The position numbers and the translations under genes are program-made. The notes below the pieces were generated by a model that saw only the letters and a program-made list of their open reading frames with translations, searched no databases and had not been told where the DNA came from. A DNA stretch of 64,000 nt from Piscinibacter sp. (GTDB lineage Bacteria > Pseudomonadota > Gammaproteobacteria > Burkholderiales > Burkholderiaceae_C), in contig JADJJI010000001.1 of assembly GCA_016706565.1 (NCBI GenBank), forward strand, positions 372,001 to 436,000, read 5' to 3'. This document shows positions 1 to 8,113 of the stretch, piece after piece (within the stretch, counting starts at the first letter, position 1; each line of letters opens with the position of its first letter).

Positions 1-89
1 CCGACAGCACGGCCGGGGACCAAGGGGCCTCCCCGCAACGAACGTCCGCGCGCAGGCCGGCGAGATCGCGCCGCGCCCACCTCAGCCGG

Positions 90-815
90 TCAGGACATCG
101 ACAACAGCTGCGCCGCCGACTTCTCGTTGTTCTCCGCCGTCTGCAGCATGCGCATCTGCGCCTCGAACTGCCGCGCCGCGGAGATCATGGCGACCATGGT
201 CTCGACCGGGCTGACGTTGCTGCCTTCGAGTGCGCCATCCTGCAGGCGTGCCGTAGCGTCTGCCGGCAGGTCGCCGTCCGGCGCGCGGAACAGGCCGTCG
301 GCGCCGCGCTCCAGCGGCGCTTCCGGCGTGACCAGCTTGAGCCGGCCCACCGTGGCGCTGCGGCCGTTGGCGCCGCGCGCACTCACCGTGCCGTCAGCGG
401 CGATGCTGACCTCGCTGTTGGCCGGCACCTGGATCGGCCCGCCGTCGCCGAGCACCGTCAGGCCGCCGTGGGTGACCACGGTGCCGTCGGCACTGGTCTC
501 GAGCGAGCCACCGCGCGTGTAGGCCTCGGTGCCGTCCAGTCCCTGCACGGCGAGCCAGGCGTTGCCGCGCATCGCCACGTCCATCGGCCGGCCGGTGTTG
601 CTGACGACGCCGGGGGCGTCGCTGTAGCCCGGCGTCGATTCGAGCGCATAGACGCGCGTGCTGGCGCCGCTGCCCTCGACCGGCACGGAACGGAAGGCAT
701 GCAGCTCGGCGCGGAAGCCCACCGTCGAGGCGTTCGCGAGGTTGTTCGCGAGCACGTCCTGGCGCTGCATGGTCGCCTTCGCGCCGGACATGCTCAGGTA
801 AATCATCCGGTCCAT
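90..815 (-). CDS. flgF: Flagellar basal-body rod protein FlgF
   Basis: FlgF is one of the proximal rod proteins linking the MS ring to the hook; it is exported by the flagellar type III apparatus and so has no Sec signal. The 241-residue product has the N-terminal rod motif (LANNLANASTVGFRAE near residues 22-37) shared by all axial flagellar proteins, and the C-terminal heptad-like segment with MVAMISAARQFEAQMRM that pairs with it in the coiled-coil D0 domain. It follows flgE by 34 bp on the same strand and flgG would be expected just left of the window. The 89 bp to its left contain no gene start. Confidence 0.96.
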   Translation of the reverse strand: MDRMIYLSMSGAKATMQRQDVLANNLANASTVGFRAELHAFRSVPVEGSGASTRVYALESTPGYSDAPGVVSNTGRPMDVAMRGNAWLAVQGLDGTEAYTRGGSLETSADGTVVTHGGLTVLGDGGPIQVPANSEVSIAADGTVSARGANGRSATVGRLKLVTPEAPLERGADGLFRAPDGDLPADATARLQDGALEGSNVSPVETMVAMISAARQFEAQMRMLQTAENNEKSAAQLLSMS

Positions 816-849
816 GGCGGTCCTTCAGTTCAGTGCGCGATCGTGAGCA

Positions 850-2115
850 TCAACGCAGATTGACGAGCGTCTGCAGCACCTGGTCCTGCGTCTTGATCGT
901 CTGCGCATTGGCCTGGTAGACACGCTGCGCGGTGATCATGTTGACCAGCTCGCCGGTCAGGTCGGTGTTCGATTCTTCCAGCGAACCCGACTGGATGGTG
1001 CCCAGGTTGCCGTCGCCCGGCACGCCCAGCACCGGATCACCCGACGTGAAGCTGCGCGACCAGGCGTTGCTGCCCAGCGGCTGCAGGCCCTGCGGGTTGC
1101 GGAAGGTGGCGATCTCCACCTGGCCGGCCGGCTTGGACTGGCCGTTCGAGTAGCGCGCAGTGATGATGCCGTTGGCCTCGAACTGGATGCCCACCAGCTG
1201 GCCCGGCGCATAGCCGTTCTGCGACAGGTCGGTCACCGCGAAGTTGGAGCCGTACTGCGTGGCGCCTGACAAGTCGAGCTGCACGCCGCTGATGGCCAGG
1301 GTCTGCGCACCGTTGGCGTTGGTCGAGGCGGGAATGTTCAGCGTCACCGTGCCGACCGGCGCAGTCGGCGTGCCGCCGTTGGCCGGGAAGTTGATCGTCG
1401 TCGACGGCGCCGGGACACCGGCGCCGGTGGTGGAGATCGGCGTGCCGTTGGCGGTGGCATAGACGTTCCAGGTGTCGGTGGCCGACTTCTGGAAGAAATA
1501 GGTCAGCGCGACGTCCTGGCCCTTGTCGTCGTACACCGTCACCGAGGTGGCATTATTGTAGGTGCTCGGGTCGGTGAGGATGATCTGCGGCCCGGCGGCG
1601 GGCACGGTGGTGGCCGCGCGCGAGTCGAGGTTCATCTCCATCGTGATCGTCGAGGTGGCGGCCGGGTTGATGCCTGCGGTGGGCATGCGCAGCGCACTGG
1701 CGTTGCCGGGCTGGATGGTGCCGGTGCCGTCGGCCGGGTAGCCCATCAGCTGGCCGCCCGAGTTGTTGACGACATAGCCGTCGCGGTCGACCTTGAACTG
1801 GCCGTTGCGCGTGTAGGTGACGGGGCTGCGGCCATCGGTCACCTGGAAGAAGCCCGCGCCGTTGAGCGACAGGTCCATCGGGTTCTCGGTGGTGACGATG
1901 TTGCCTTGCGTGAACTGCTGCGACACCGCGGACAGGTTCACGCCGATGCCGATGTTGCTGGTGCCCGATCCGTTCATCGAGGTGGCGTACATGTCGGCGA
2001 ACTCGGCACGCGCGGCCTTGAAGCCGAAGGTGTTGGCGTTGGCGACGTTGTTGCCGATCACCTCCAGGTTCTTGCTGGTGGCGTTCAGTCCGGAAAGACC
2101 TTGCTGGAAGCTCAT
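850..2115 (-). CDS. flgE: Flagellar hook protein FlgE
   Basis: This gene encodes the subunit of the flagellar hook, the curved universal joint between rod and filament. The 421-residue protein has the axial-protein N terminus (IGNNVANANTFGFKAAR near residues 21-37), the FlgE D1/D2 region with MDLSLNGAGFFQV, and the C-terminal segment NTDLTGELVNMITAQRVYQANAQ that forms the D0 helix. The length is typical of a betaproteobacterial FlgE. It sits 25 bp downstream of flgD and upstream of flgF in the expected flgBCDEF order, so it is almost certainly part of one rod/hook operon. Confidence 0.97.
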   Translation of the reverse strand: MSFQQGLSGLNATSKNLEVIGNNVANANTFGFKAARAEFADMYATSMNGSGTSNIGIGVNLSAVSQQFTQGNIVTTENPMDLSLNGAGFFQVTDGRSPVTYTRNGQFKVDRDGYVVNNSGGQLMGYPADGTGTIQPGNASALRMPTAGINPAATSTITMEMNLDSRAATTVPAAGPQIILTDPSTYNNATSVTVYDDKGQDVALTYFFQKSATDTWNVYATANGTPISTTGAGVPAPSTTINFPANGGTPTAPVGTVTLNIPASTNANGAQTLAISGVQLDLSGATQYGSNFAVTDLSQNGYAPGQLVGIQFEANGIITARYSNGQSKPAGQVEIATFRNPQGLQPLGSNAWSRSFTSGDPVLGVPGDGNLGTIQSGSLEESNTDLTGELVNMITAQRVYQANAQTIKTQDQVLQTLVNLR

Positions 2116-2140
2116 GGTGTGTCCTCGGTGAAGTTCGGGA

Positions 2141-2779
2141 TCAGTTGAAGGCCTTGACCGCGCCGTACTCGACGCTGCCCGAGCGGGCCAGTTCGAGGCT
2201 GAAGCCGGTGCCGCTGGTGCTCACCGCGTCGACGCGGTCGCGCATCAGCGCGGTGGCGGTGGTGGTGGTGCCGCCGAGCGTGGAGGTGACCTTGAAGCGC
2301 AGGCCGCTGTCGTTGGTGGCGGTGCCGGCGGCCCAGTCGAAGCTGTGCATGCCGGCGCTCTGTGCGCCGAGCTGCATGGTCTCGACCACCTGGCCGCTGG
2401 GCGAGAGGATCTCGACCTTCACCGCGTCGGCCGGCGAGCTCAGCTCGAAGCCGCCCTGGCCCACGCCGTCGACGATGTCGAGCTGGCTGCCGGGCACGAT
2501 CACGTCGCGGCCGACCAGGCTGGCGCCCTGCAGCGCCTGCATCTGCATGAACTGGCTCGACAGCCCCGCCACCGAGCTGTTGAGCTTCTCGATGCCGGTG
2601 ACGGTGTTGATCTGCGCCATCTGGCTGGTGACCTGCGCGTTGTCCATCGGATTGAGCGGGTCCTGGTTCTGCATCTGCGCGACCAGCAGCTTGAGGAAGC
2701 GATCGGAGGCATCGCCCGGGGCGGCACTGGTCTGCGCGGCCAGGTCGGTCGAGGCGGATGTGACGGAAGAGACGGCCAT
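2141..2779 (-). CDS. flgD: Flagellar hook assembly scaffold FlgD
   Basis: FlgD forms the temporary cap under which FlgE subunits polymerise and is discarded on hook completion. The 212-residue product shows the diagnostic N-terminal block RFLKLLVAQMQNQDPLNPMDN (about residues 27-47) followed by TSQMAQINTVTGIEKLN, then a FlgD Ig-like/Tudor-like C-terminal half around VKVEILSPSGQVVETM. It lies between flgC and flgE on the minus strand with short gaps, consistent with co-transcription. Confidence 0.96.
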   Translation of the reverse strand: MAVSSVTSASTDLAAQTSAAPGDASDRFLKLLVAQMQNQDPLNPMDNAQVTSQMAQINTVTGIEKLNSSVAGLSSQFMQMQALQGASLVGRDVIVPGSQLDIVDGVGQGGFELSSPADAVKVEILSPSGQVVETMQLGAQSAGMHSFDWAAGTATNDSGLRFKVTSTLGGTTTTATALMRDRVDAVSTSGTGFSLELARSGSVEYGAVKAFN

Positions 2780-2799
2780 GGTGTGTGCTCAGTTCGGTT

Positions 2800-3205
2800 T
2801 CACTGGCCCATCTGCAGCGTCTTCAGCAGCAGGCTCTTCGCGGTGTTCATCACCTCGACGTTGTTCTGGTAAGAGCGCGAGGCGGAGATCATGTTGACCA
2901 TCTCCTCCACCGGGTTCACGTTGCTGTAGGTGACGTAGCCCTCGGCGTCGGCGCCGGGGTGCTTGGGGTCGTGCACGCGGCGGCCCTGCGTCTGGTCTTC
3001 CTGCACGGTGCTGACGCGCACGCCGGCTGCGCCGACCTCGCCCATCAGCTGCGTCTGGAACACCACCTGGCGCGCCTTGTAGGCCTGGCCGTCGGGGCCA
3101 GCCACGGTGTCGGCGTTGGCGAGGTTGCTCGCCACCACGTTGAGCCGCTGGCTCTGCGCCGAGGCCGCGCTGCCCGAGACATTGAAGATGTTGAAACATC
3201 GACAT
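2800..3205 (-). pseudogene. flgC: Flagellar rod protein FlgC, interrupted by a one-base insertion
   Basis: FlgC is a proximal rod subunit. From residue 9 or so onward the protein is conserved: a frame starting near base 3138 reads [25 protein letters not shown], and the C terminus is [29 protein letters not shown]. The real start is the ATG at 3205, preceded by AAGGAGAA, but its frame reads [12 protein letters not shown] instead of [12 protein letters not shown]. One extra A in the triple-A at 3194-3196 (TTT instead of TT before CAAC on the coding strand) explains this exactly: the interval is 406 bp, one more than 135 codons. No start codon precedes the break in the downstream frame. A true mutation would abolish the rod, while all other flagellar genes look intact, so a sequencing error is likely. 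Confidence 0.88.
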
Positions 3206-3216
3206 GCGAGTTCTCC

Positions 3217-3627
3217 TTATTGGCCCTTGATGGCGTCGAGCATCGTGCGCACGTTGCCGTTGATGAAGCGCAGCGTGGCTTCGTACTTCACGCTGTTGTC
3301 GGCGAAGGCGGCGCGCTCGCGGTCCATGTCGACGCTGTTGCGGTCGAGGTTGGTCTGGCTGGCGCTGGCGTACAACAGGTTGGGTTCGGCGCGGGCGCCG
3401 GTGGCCGCGGCGATGTGGCCGGCGGTCGATGTGTTCAGCGTCGAAGGCAACCCGCCGCTCGCGCTGCCGGTGGCCTGGCGCAGCGCCGACGCGAAGTCCA
3501 TGTCGCGGGCGACGTAGCCCGGCGTGTCGGCGTTGGCGATGTTGCTGGCGAGCAGCCGCTGGCGCTCCGATCGCAGCGCGAGGGCCTGACCGTGGAAGTC
3601 CAGCGAGTTGGTGAGGCGGTTCAGCAT
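3217..3627 (-). CDS. flgB: Flagellar basal-body rod protein FlgB
   Basis: FlgB is the rod subunit nearest the MS ring. The 136-residue product starts at the ATG at 3627 (MLNRLTNSLDFHGQALALRS), which matches the usual FlgB N terminus; an in-frame extension to 3708 adds 27 residues unlike FlgB and is rejected. The rod motif LLASNIANADTPGYVARDMDF lies at about residues 25-45 and the C-terminal helix is KYEATLRFINGNVRTMLDAI. It is the first gene of the minus-strand rod/hook operon and is divergent from flgA across about 150 bp that must hold both promoters; I could not identify a convincing promoter box there. Confidence 0.95.
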   Translation of the reverse strand: MLNRLTNSLDFHGQALALRSERQRLLASNIANADTPGYVARDMDFASALRQATGSASGGLPSTLNTSTAGHIAAATGARAEPNLLYASASQTNLDRNSVDMDRERAAFADNSVKYEATLRFINGNVRTMLDAIKGQ

Positions 3628-3781
3628 GGTGGCGCGATCCGGGTTGGGCCCGACCGGAGACCCGGTAAGGCGATGTGACAGGATTCTGTTCAGCCCCCGG
3701 CCGGACATAAGCGGGAATAGAACGGCAAACCGAGGTCAATTCGCACCGCTGCGCTTGTCGACCTGCTCCTACAGTGACGAC

Positions 3782-4495
3782 ATGCATTCCTGGGCCCTCG
3801 TCTTCCCGCTTCTGCTGCGCCTGCTGGCGGCGGCGCTGCTGTGCGCGGCGCCGGCGCGCGCCGCAACGGTGGACGAGTCGCCGCTGCAGCAGCAGGTGCG
3901 CCGCTTCGCCGCCACCGCCGCGCCAGAACAGAAGGCCACGCGGGTGGTGGTGGAAGTGGGCACGCTCGATCCGCGCCTGCGCCTGGCGCCCTGCGATGAG
4001 GTGCAGCCCTACCTGCCGCCGAACGCCCGCATGTGGGGCCGCACCCGCATCGGCGTGCGTTGCCTGCGCGGGCCGACGCGCTGGAGCGTGTTCCTGCCGG
4101 TCACCGTGAAAGTCTTTGCCAAGGCGCTGGTCGCCACGCGCGCCCTGCCCGTGGGCAGCACACTGGTCGAGGGCGACCTGGCTCAAGCCGAGGTCGATCT
4201 GGCCGAAGAAGCGGCTGCGGCCCTGATCCGGCCGGAGTTGGCCGTGGGCCGCACGCTGGCCCGCCCGCTGGATGCGGGCCGCAGCGTGCGCACCACGCAC
4301 CTGCAGCCGCGCCAGTGGTTCGCCGCCGGCGACACGGTGCAGGTGGTCGCTCAGGGCAGCGGATTCAGCATCTCCGGCGAAGGCCAGGCGCTGACACCGG
4401 GCAACGAAGGCCAGCCGGCGCGAATTCGTACCGAAAGTGGGCGCATCCTGACCGCCGAGCCGGTGGGCGAACGCCGGGCCGAGGTCAAACTGTGA
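3782..4495 (+). CDS. flgA: Flagellar P-ring assembly chaperone FlgA
   Basis: FlgA is the periplasmic chaperone needed for FlgI P-ring assembly. The 237-residue product begins with a Sec signal peptide (MHSWALVFPLLLRLLAAALL, cleavage after ARA near residue 27). The C-terminal half is the SAF-type domain with FLPVTVKVFAKALVATRALPVG, LARPLDAGRSVRTTHL and the hallmark GDTVQVVAQGSGFSISGEGQAL. The ATG at 3782 was chosen because it places the signal peptide at the N terminus; the frame is open further upstream but codes for unlikely residues. It heads the plus-strand flgA-flgM-flgN group, divergent from flgB. Confidence 0.93.
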   Translation: MHSWALVFPLLLRLLAAALLCAAPARAATVDESPLQQQVRRFAATAAPEQKATRVVVEVGTLDPRLRLAPCDEVQPYLPPNARMWGRTRIGVRCLRGPTRWSVFLPVTVKVFAKALVATRALPVGSTLVEGDLAQAEVDLAEEAAAALIRPELAVGRTLARPLDAGRSVRTTHLQPRQWFAAGDTVQVVAQGSGFSISGEGQALTPGNEGQPARIRTESGRILTAEPVGERRAEVKL

Positions 4496-4538
4496 ACAGC
4501 GCTTCCCCCCTGTTCGAGGGACTTCTCCGAAAAGAGCC

Positions 4539-4565
4539 TAAAGTCACGGCGGGCCGCACCGATAT
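4539..4565 (+). promoter_or_regulatory. FliA (sigma28) promoter for flgM
   Basis: The sequence TAAAGTCA (4539-4546), 11 bases, then ACCGATAT (4558-4565) matches the enterobacterial FliA consensus TAAAGTTT-N11-GCCGATAA closely at both boxes and has the exact spacing. It lies 51 bp upstream of the flgM start codon, in the gap between flgA and flgM. Control of flgM by its own target sigma factor is the known feedback logic of late flagellar expression. Confidence 0.85.
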
Positions 4566-4616
4566 TCCGACCATGAACGTCGGGAAGTGCTCCGGCTCCT
4601 CCCTCAGGAGAACACC

Positions 4617-4931
4617 ATGAAGATCGGCAATCCTGCAGAGAAACGCAACGTGGCGGCCGCTGACAGCGCCGCCGCACCCGCCAAGGCGGCGGCCGAGGCT
4701 GCCAAGCCGCAGGCCGGCAGCGCCGCGGCCGCTGACCCCAGCGCGAAGGTCGAACTTTCCAGTTCGGCCGCCAGCCTGATGGCCGGCGCCAGCACGGCGG
4801 ACTTCGATGCCGAGAAGGTCTCGCGCATCTCGCAAGCCATCGCGGATGGCAGCTACAAGATCAACGCCGAGGTGATCGCCGACAAGCTGATCGCCAACGC
4901 GCAAGAAGTGCTGGGCAAGGTCCAGCGCTGA
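4617..4931 (+). CDS. flgM: Anti-sigma28 factor FlgM
   Basis: FlgM binds FliA and holds it inactive until it is exported through the completed hook. The 104-residue product starts at the ATG at 4617 (MKIGNPAEKRNVAAADS), five bases after CAGGAGAACA; an earlier in-frame ATG at 4587 lacks such a site. The N-terminal half is Ala/Pro-rich and probably disordered. The C-terminal FliA-binding half reads AKVELSSSAASLM and then FDAEKVSRISQAIADGSYKINAE and IADKLIANAQEVL, the standard FlgM helices. It is preceded by a strong FliA promoter and followed after 7 bp by flgN. Confidence 0.94.
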   Translation: MKIGNPAEKRNVAAADSAAAPAKAAAEAAKPQAGSAAAADPSAKVELSSSAASLMAGASTADFDAEKVSRISQAIADGSYKINAEVIADKLIANAQEVLGKVQR

Positions 4932-4938
4932 TCCGCCC

Positions 4939-5325
4939 ATGAGCGACGCGCCGCAGGGCAGCTCCGACCCCCGCCTCGACGCCGCGCTGACGGCCGTCGA
5001 GGAGCGTTTGGCTGCGCTCGGCGAGGCGCTGCGCGCCCGCGACTCGGTCGGCATTGAACTGCAGGCCAACGAGTTGCACCGGGCCCTGTCGGGCGCGGTC
5101 GACCAGTTCGCCCGCGCCGCACGCAGCGGCCCCGTCTCCCCCGCGCTGCGCCAGCGCCTGGCGCGCACCAGCGGCCTCGTGGCCGCCCAGCGCGAATCGC
5201 TGTCCCGCGCCACCGCGGCACTCGACCGCGCGATGGACGTGCTGATGCCGCGAGACGCCCACACCACCTACTCGCCCCAAGGCAGCGCCGACCGCGGACT
5301 GCGCGGTGGCGCCGTCGTCGCCTGA
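4939..5325 (+). CDS. flgN: Flagellar export chaperone FlgN-like protein
   Basis: This 128-residue protein is predicted to be FlgN, the cytosolic chaperone of the hook-filament junction proteins FlgK and FlgL. The sequence is mostly helical and charged (LDAALTAVEERLAALGEALRARDSVGIELQANELHRAL, then LRQRLARTSGLVAAQRESLSRATAALDRAMDVLM), as in FlgN, followed by a polar tail. FlgN sequences diverge quickly, so the call rests largely on position immediately after flgM, in the usual flgA-flgM-flgN order, and on size. Confidence 0.8.
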   Translation: MSDAPQGSSDPRLDAALTAVEERLAALGEALRARDSVGIELQANELHRALSGAVDQFARAARSGPVSPALRQRLARTSGLVAAQRESLSRATAALDRAMDVLMPRDAHTTYSPQGSADRGLRGGAVVA

Positions 5326-5344
5326 TTCCCCTGCGCGGCGGCGC

Positions 5345-5387
5345 TTGCCGTCGCCCCGGCTGGCCGCTATGCTGTATGGATGTACAG
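5345..5387 (+). promoter_or_regulatory. SOS promoter with LexA box overlapping the dinB start codon
   Basis: A sigma70-type promoter is visible: TTGCCG at 5345-5350, a 17-base spacer, and TATGCT at 5368-5373. A LexA box CTGTATGGATGTACAG (CTGT-N8-ACAG) occupies 5372-5387 and contains the ATG start codon at 5380-5382. The predicted transcription start falls about seven bases after the -10, at or next to the A of that ATG, and there is no Shine-Dalgarno sequence, so a leaderless mRNA is predicted. LexA bound here would cover the -10 edge, the +1 and the start codon. Confidence 0.8.
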
Positions 5388-6606
5388 CCCCGATGCGCCG
5401 CGCCTGATCGCGCATCTCGACATGGACGCGTTCTACGCGTCGGTCGAACTGCTGCGCTACCCTGAATTGCGCGGGCTGCCGGTGGTCATCGGCGGCGGCC
5501 GCCGCCACCAGCCCGAACTGCTGCCCGACGGCACACGCCGCTTCTTCCGGCTGCGCGACTACACCGGCCGCGGCGTCATCACCACCAGCACCTACGAGGC
5601 ACGCGCGCTCGGCGTGTTCTCGGCCATGGGCACGATGAAGGCGGCCGCGCTGGCCCCCGATGCCGTGCTGCTGCCGGTCGACTTCGACGAGTACCGCAAG
5701 TACTCGCGATTGTTCAAGGCTGCGGTGCGCGAGATCGCGCCCTGCGTCGAGGACCGCGGCATCGACGAGATCTATGTCGACCTCAGCGAACTGCCCGGCG
5801 TGCACGACGATGCCGGCCGCGCCATCGGGCTGCAACTGAAGCAGGCAGTGAAAGACGCCACGGGCCTCACCTGCTCGATCGGCATCACGCCCAACAAGCT
5901 GCTGTCCAAGCTGTGCTCCGAGCTCGACAAGCCCGACGGCCTGACGCTGCTGGGCTTCGCCGACATCCCGGCGCGCATCTGGCCGCTGGCCGCGCGCAAG
6001 GTCAACGGCATCGGGCCGAAGGCGAGCGAGAAGCTCGCCGGGCTCGGCCTGCACACCATCGGCGACATCGCCGCGGCCGACCCGGCGTTCCTGGTCGAGC
6101 ACTTCGGCGCCAACTACGGCCGCTGGTTGCACGAGGCTTCGCACGGGCGCGACGCGCGCGAGGTGGTCACCTACAGCGAGCCGGTGTCGATCAGCCGCGA
6201 AACCACCTTCGAGCGCGACCTGCACGCCGTGCGCGACCGGGCCACGCTCTCGGCCATCTTCACCGAGCTGTGCGTCGAGCTCGCCGGCGACCTGGCGCGC
6301 AAGGGCTACGCGAGCAAGACCATCGGCATCAAGCTGCGTTTCGACGACTTCAAGTCGGTCACGCGCGACCTCACGCTGCCGGCGCACACGCTCGACGCGC
6401 GCACCATCCGCCGCGCTGCGGGCGAATGCCTCAAGCGGGTCGACCTGACGCGCCGGCTGCGCCTGCTGGGGGTGCGCGCGGGCGCGCTGGCCAGGCTGCG
6501 CGACCTCGTGGCGCCGCTTGCGCCGGAGCCTGCCGCAGCCCCCCGCGCCGAAGAACCGTCTGCCCACTACGGCCTGCCGCTGTTCGACCTGCACGGCGCC
6601 GATTGA
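5380..6606 (+). CDS. dinB: Y-family DNA polymerase IV (DinB-like)
   Basis: This is an error-prone translesion polymerase of the DinB branch, induced by DNA damage. The 408-residue product has the N-terminal metal-binding motif AHLDMDAFYASVE (Asp14 and Asp16) and the second catalytic block VEDRGIDEIYVDLS near residue 130. TCSIGITPNKLLSKLCSELDKPDG and the helix-hairpin-helix VNGIGPKASEKLAGLGLHTIGD follow, then the little-finger domain with SKTIGIKLRFDDFKSVTRD. The extreme C terminus GLPLFDL resembles a beta-clamp binding motif. It is about 55 residues longer than E. coli DinB, partly from an insertion at residues 39-57 before the GRGVITTSTYEAR block. The start codon lies inside the LexA box. 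Confidence 0.93.
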   Translation: MYSPDAPRLIAHLDMDAFYASVELLRYPELRGLPVVIGGGRRHQPELLPDGTRRFFRLRDYTGRGVITTSTYEARALGVFSAMGTMKAAALAPDAVLLPVDFDEYRKYSRLFKAAVREIAPCVEDRGIDEIYVDLSELPGVHDDAGRAIGLQLKQAVKDATGLTCSIGITPNKLLSKLCSELDKPDGLTLLGFADIPARIWPLAARKVNGIGPKASEKLAGLGLHTIGDIAAADPAFLVEHFGANYGRWLHEASHGRDAREVVTYSEPVSISRETTFERDLHAVRDRATLSAIFTELCVELAGDLARKGYASKTIGIKLRFDDFKSVTRDLTLPAHTLDARTIRRAAGECLKRVDLTRRLRLLGVRAGALARLRDLVAPLAPEPAAAPRAEEPSAHYGLPLFDLHGAD

Positions 6607-6720
6607 CCGTCATCGGCCGATCGAAGCCGCTGGCGTGACAAATGCCCGCAGCTCGGTGCATCCGGTCCGCAGGGGGCTTCGTATCCTGCACCGTTCGCTG
6701 CAAGACCCGGAGTCGTACCC

Positions 6721-7635
6721 ATGCCATGTCCCCAGCCGCGCGCCCTTGCCTGGGCCGCGCTAGTCGCTGCTTCAGCCAGCCCGGCGTTCGCCTTCACGCC
6801 CGGCCAGGGCAAGTTGCTGCTCACCGGTGGTGTGAGCAGCATCGACGGTGCAGCCGGAGGCGGGCTCACGCCATGGGCCGTCACCGGCAGCCATGCCACG
6901 GGCAGCGAGATCGGCGCGACGGCCTTCTTCACCCGCGTGAAGGTGCAGGACTACGCGCTCGTGGCCTACGGCGCCGCGGTCGGTTTCGGCGACCGCGCCG
7001 AACTTTCGATCGCCCGCCAGGATTTCGACGCCGGCGACAACCTCGCGCCGCTGGGCCTGCCGGGGCTGCACCTCAAGCAGAACATCGTCGGCGCCAAACT
7101 GCGCGTGGCCGGCGACGCCGTGCTCGACAGCGACACGCTGATGCCGCAGGTCGCCGTCGGCGTGCTCCACAAGACGACCGACGCCGGCGCGCTCGGCCCG
7201 ACGCTGACCGGGCCACTGGGCGCCAAGGAGAGTGGCACCGACATCTACCTCAGTGCCACCAAGCTGTTCCTCGCGCAAGGCGTGCTGCTCAACGGCACGC
7301 TGCGCGCCACCAAGGCCAACCAGAACGGCCTGCTCGGCTTCGGCGGCGCTGCCAGCAACGGCTACAAGCTGCAGCCCGAGGTGTCGGTGGCGTACCTGCT
7401 GCGCCGCGACCTCGCCATCGGCGCCGAGTACCGCGCCAAGCCCGACAACCTGAACGAGTCCGTGCTCGGCAGCGGTGCGCTGAAGGAGGACGACTGGTCC
7501 GACCTGTTCCTCGCCTGGGCGCCGAACAAGCACTTGTCGATCACGCTGGCCTGGGTCGACCTGGGCCGGATCGCGCCGGCGGTGCAGCCGCGCCGCCAGC
7601 GCGGCGCCTACCTGTCGGCGCAGATCGGCTTCTGA
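6721..7635 (+). CDS. DUF3034 family outer-membrane protein
   Basis: The 304-residue product has a signal peptide (MPCPQPRALAWAALVAASAS, cleavage near AFA-FTP) and a body of alternating strands ending in aromatic Phe (YLSAQIGF), as expected for an outer-membrane beta-barrel. The pattern GGVSSIDGAAGGGLTPWAVTG, FTRVKVQDYALVAYGAAVGFGDRAELS and AEYRAKPDNLN matches the DUF3034 family. Function is unknown. Its stop codon overlaps the start of the globin gene (TGATG), and a cupredoxin gene follows, so the three are probably co-expressed in the cell envelope. Confidence 0.8.
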   Translation: MPCPQPRALAWAALVAASASPAFAFTPGQGKLLLTGGVSSIDGAAGGGLTPWAVTGSHATGSEIGATAFFTRVKVQDYALVAYGAAVGFGDRAELSIARQDFDAGDNLAPLGLPGLHLKQNIVGAKLRVAGDAVLDSDTLMPQVAVGVLHKTTDAGALGPTLTGPLGAKESGTDIYLSATKLFLAQGVLLNGTLRATKANQNGLLGFGGAASNGYKLQPEVSVAYLLRRDLAIGAEYRAKPDNLNESVLGSGALKEDDWSDLFLAWAPNKHLSITLAWVDLGRIAPAVQPRRQRGAYLSAQIGF

Positions 7636-8099
7636 TGAAAGTCCACCGCATGAAGACCCTCGCTCGCCCCCTCGCCCTGGCCGCCGCGCTGCTCGCCGGC
7701 GCCGGCGCCTTCGCCCAGACGGCCCCGCAGCGCACGGGCGACGACAGCCTCTACCAGGCGCTCGGCGGCCAGGGCGGCCTGACCACGCTGATGGACCGCT
7801 TCATGGAGCGGCTGCTCGCCGATGCGCGCATGCGCCCCTTCTTCAAGGATGCGGACCAGCAGCATGTGAAGGAGCAGCTCGTCCTTCAGCTGTGCGAGGT
7901 GTCCGGCGGCCCCTGCCGCCGCGACGGCCCCGACATGAAGAAGGCCCATGACGGCATGGACGTCACGCGCGGCGACTTCAATGCGCTCGTGGAAGTACTG
8001 CAGGACACCATGGATGCGCAGGGCATCCCGTTCGTCGCGCAGAATCGCCTGCTCGCGAAGCTGGCGCCGATGCACCGCCAGATCATCAACACACCCTGA
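7635..8099 (+). CDS. Periplasmic group 1 truncated hemoglobin
   Basis: The 154-residue product is a group 1 truncated globin preceded by a signal peptide (MKTLARPLALAAALLAGAGA, cleavage near AFA-QTA). The globin part reads SLYQALGGQGGLTTLMDRFMERLL, then MRPFFKDADQQHVKEQL, then GGPCRRDGPDMKKAHDGM, where the His in KKAH is the expected proximal heme ligand. Such globins bind O2 or NO. Two starts are possible: the ATG at 7635, coupled to the upstream stop by TGATG, or the ATG at 7650, which gives a cleaner signal peptide. Export of a truncated globin is unusual outside this gene neighbourhood type. Confidence 0.85.
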   Translation: MKVHRMKTLARPLALAAALLAGAGAFAQTAPQRTGDDSLYQALGGQGGLTTLMDRFMERLLADARMRPFFKDADQQHVKEQLVLQLCEVSGGPCRRDGPDMKKAHDGMDVTRGDFNALVEVLQDTMDAQGIPFVAQNRLLAKLAPMHRQIINTP

Positions 8100-8113
8100 A
8101 GGGACGTGACGGC

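Noticed and set aside
4587-4616. Upstream start for flgM at 4587
   Set aside because: It adds ten residues (MLRLLPQENT) unlike FlgM, lacks its own ribosome site and would place the AGGAGA element inside the gene.
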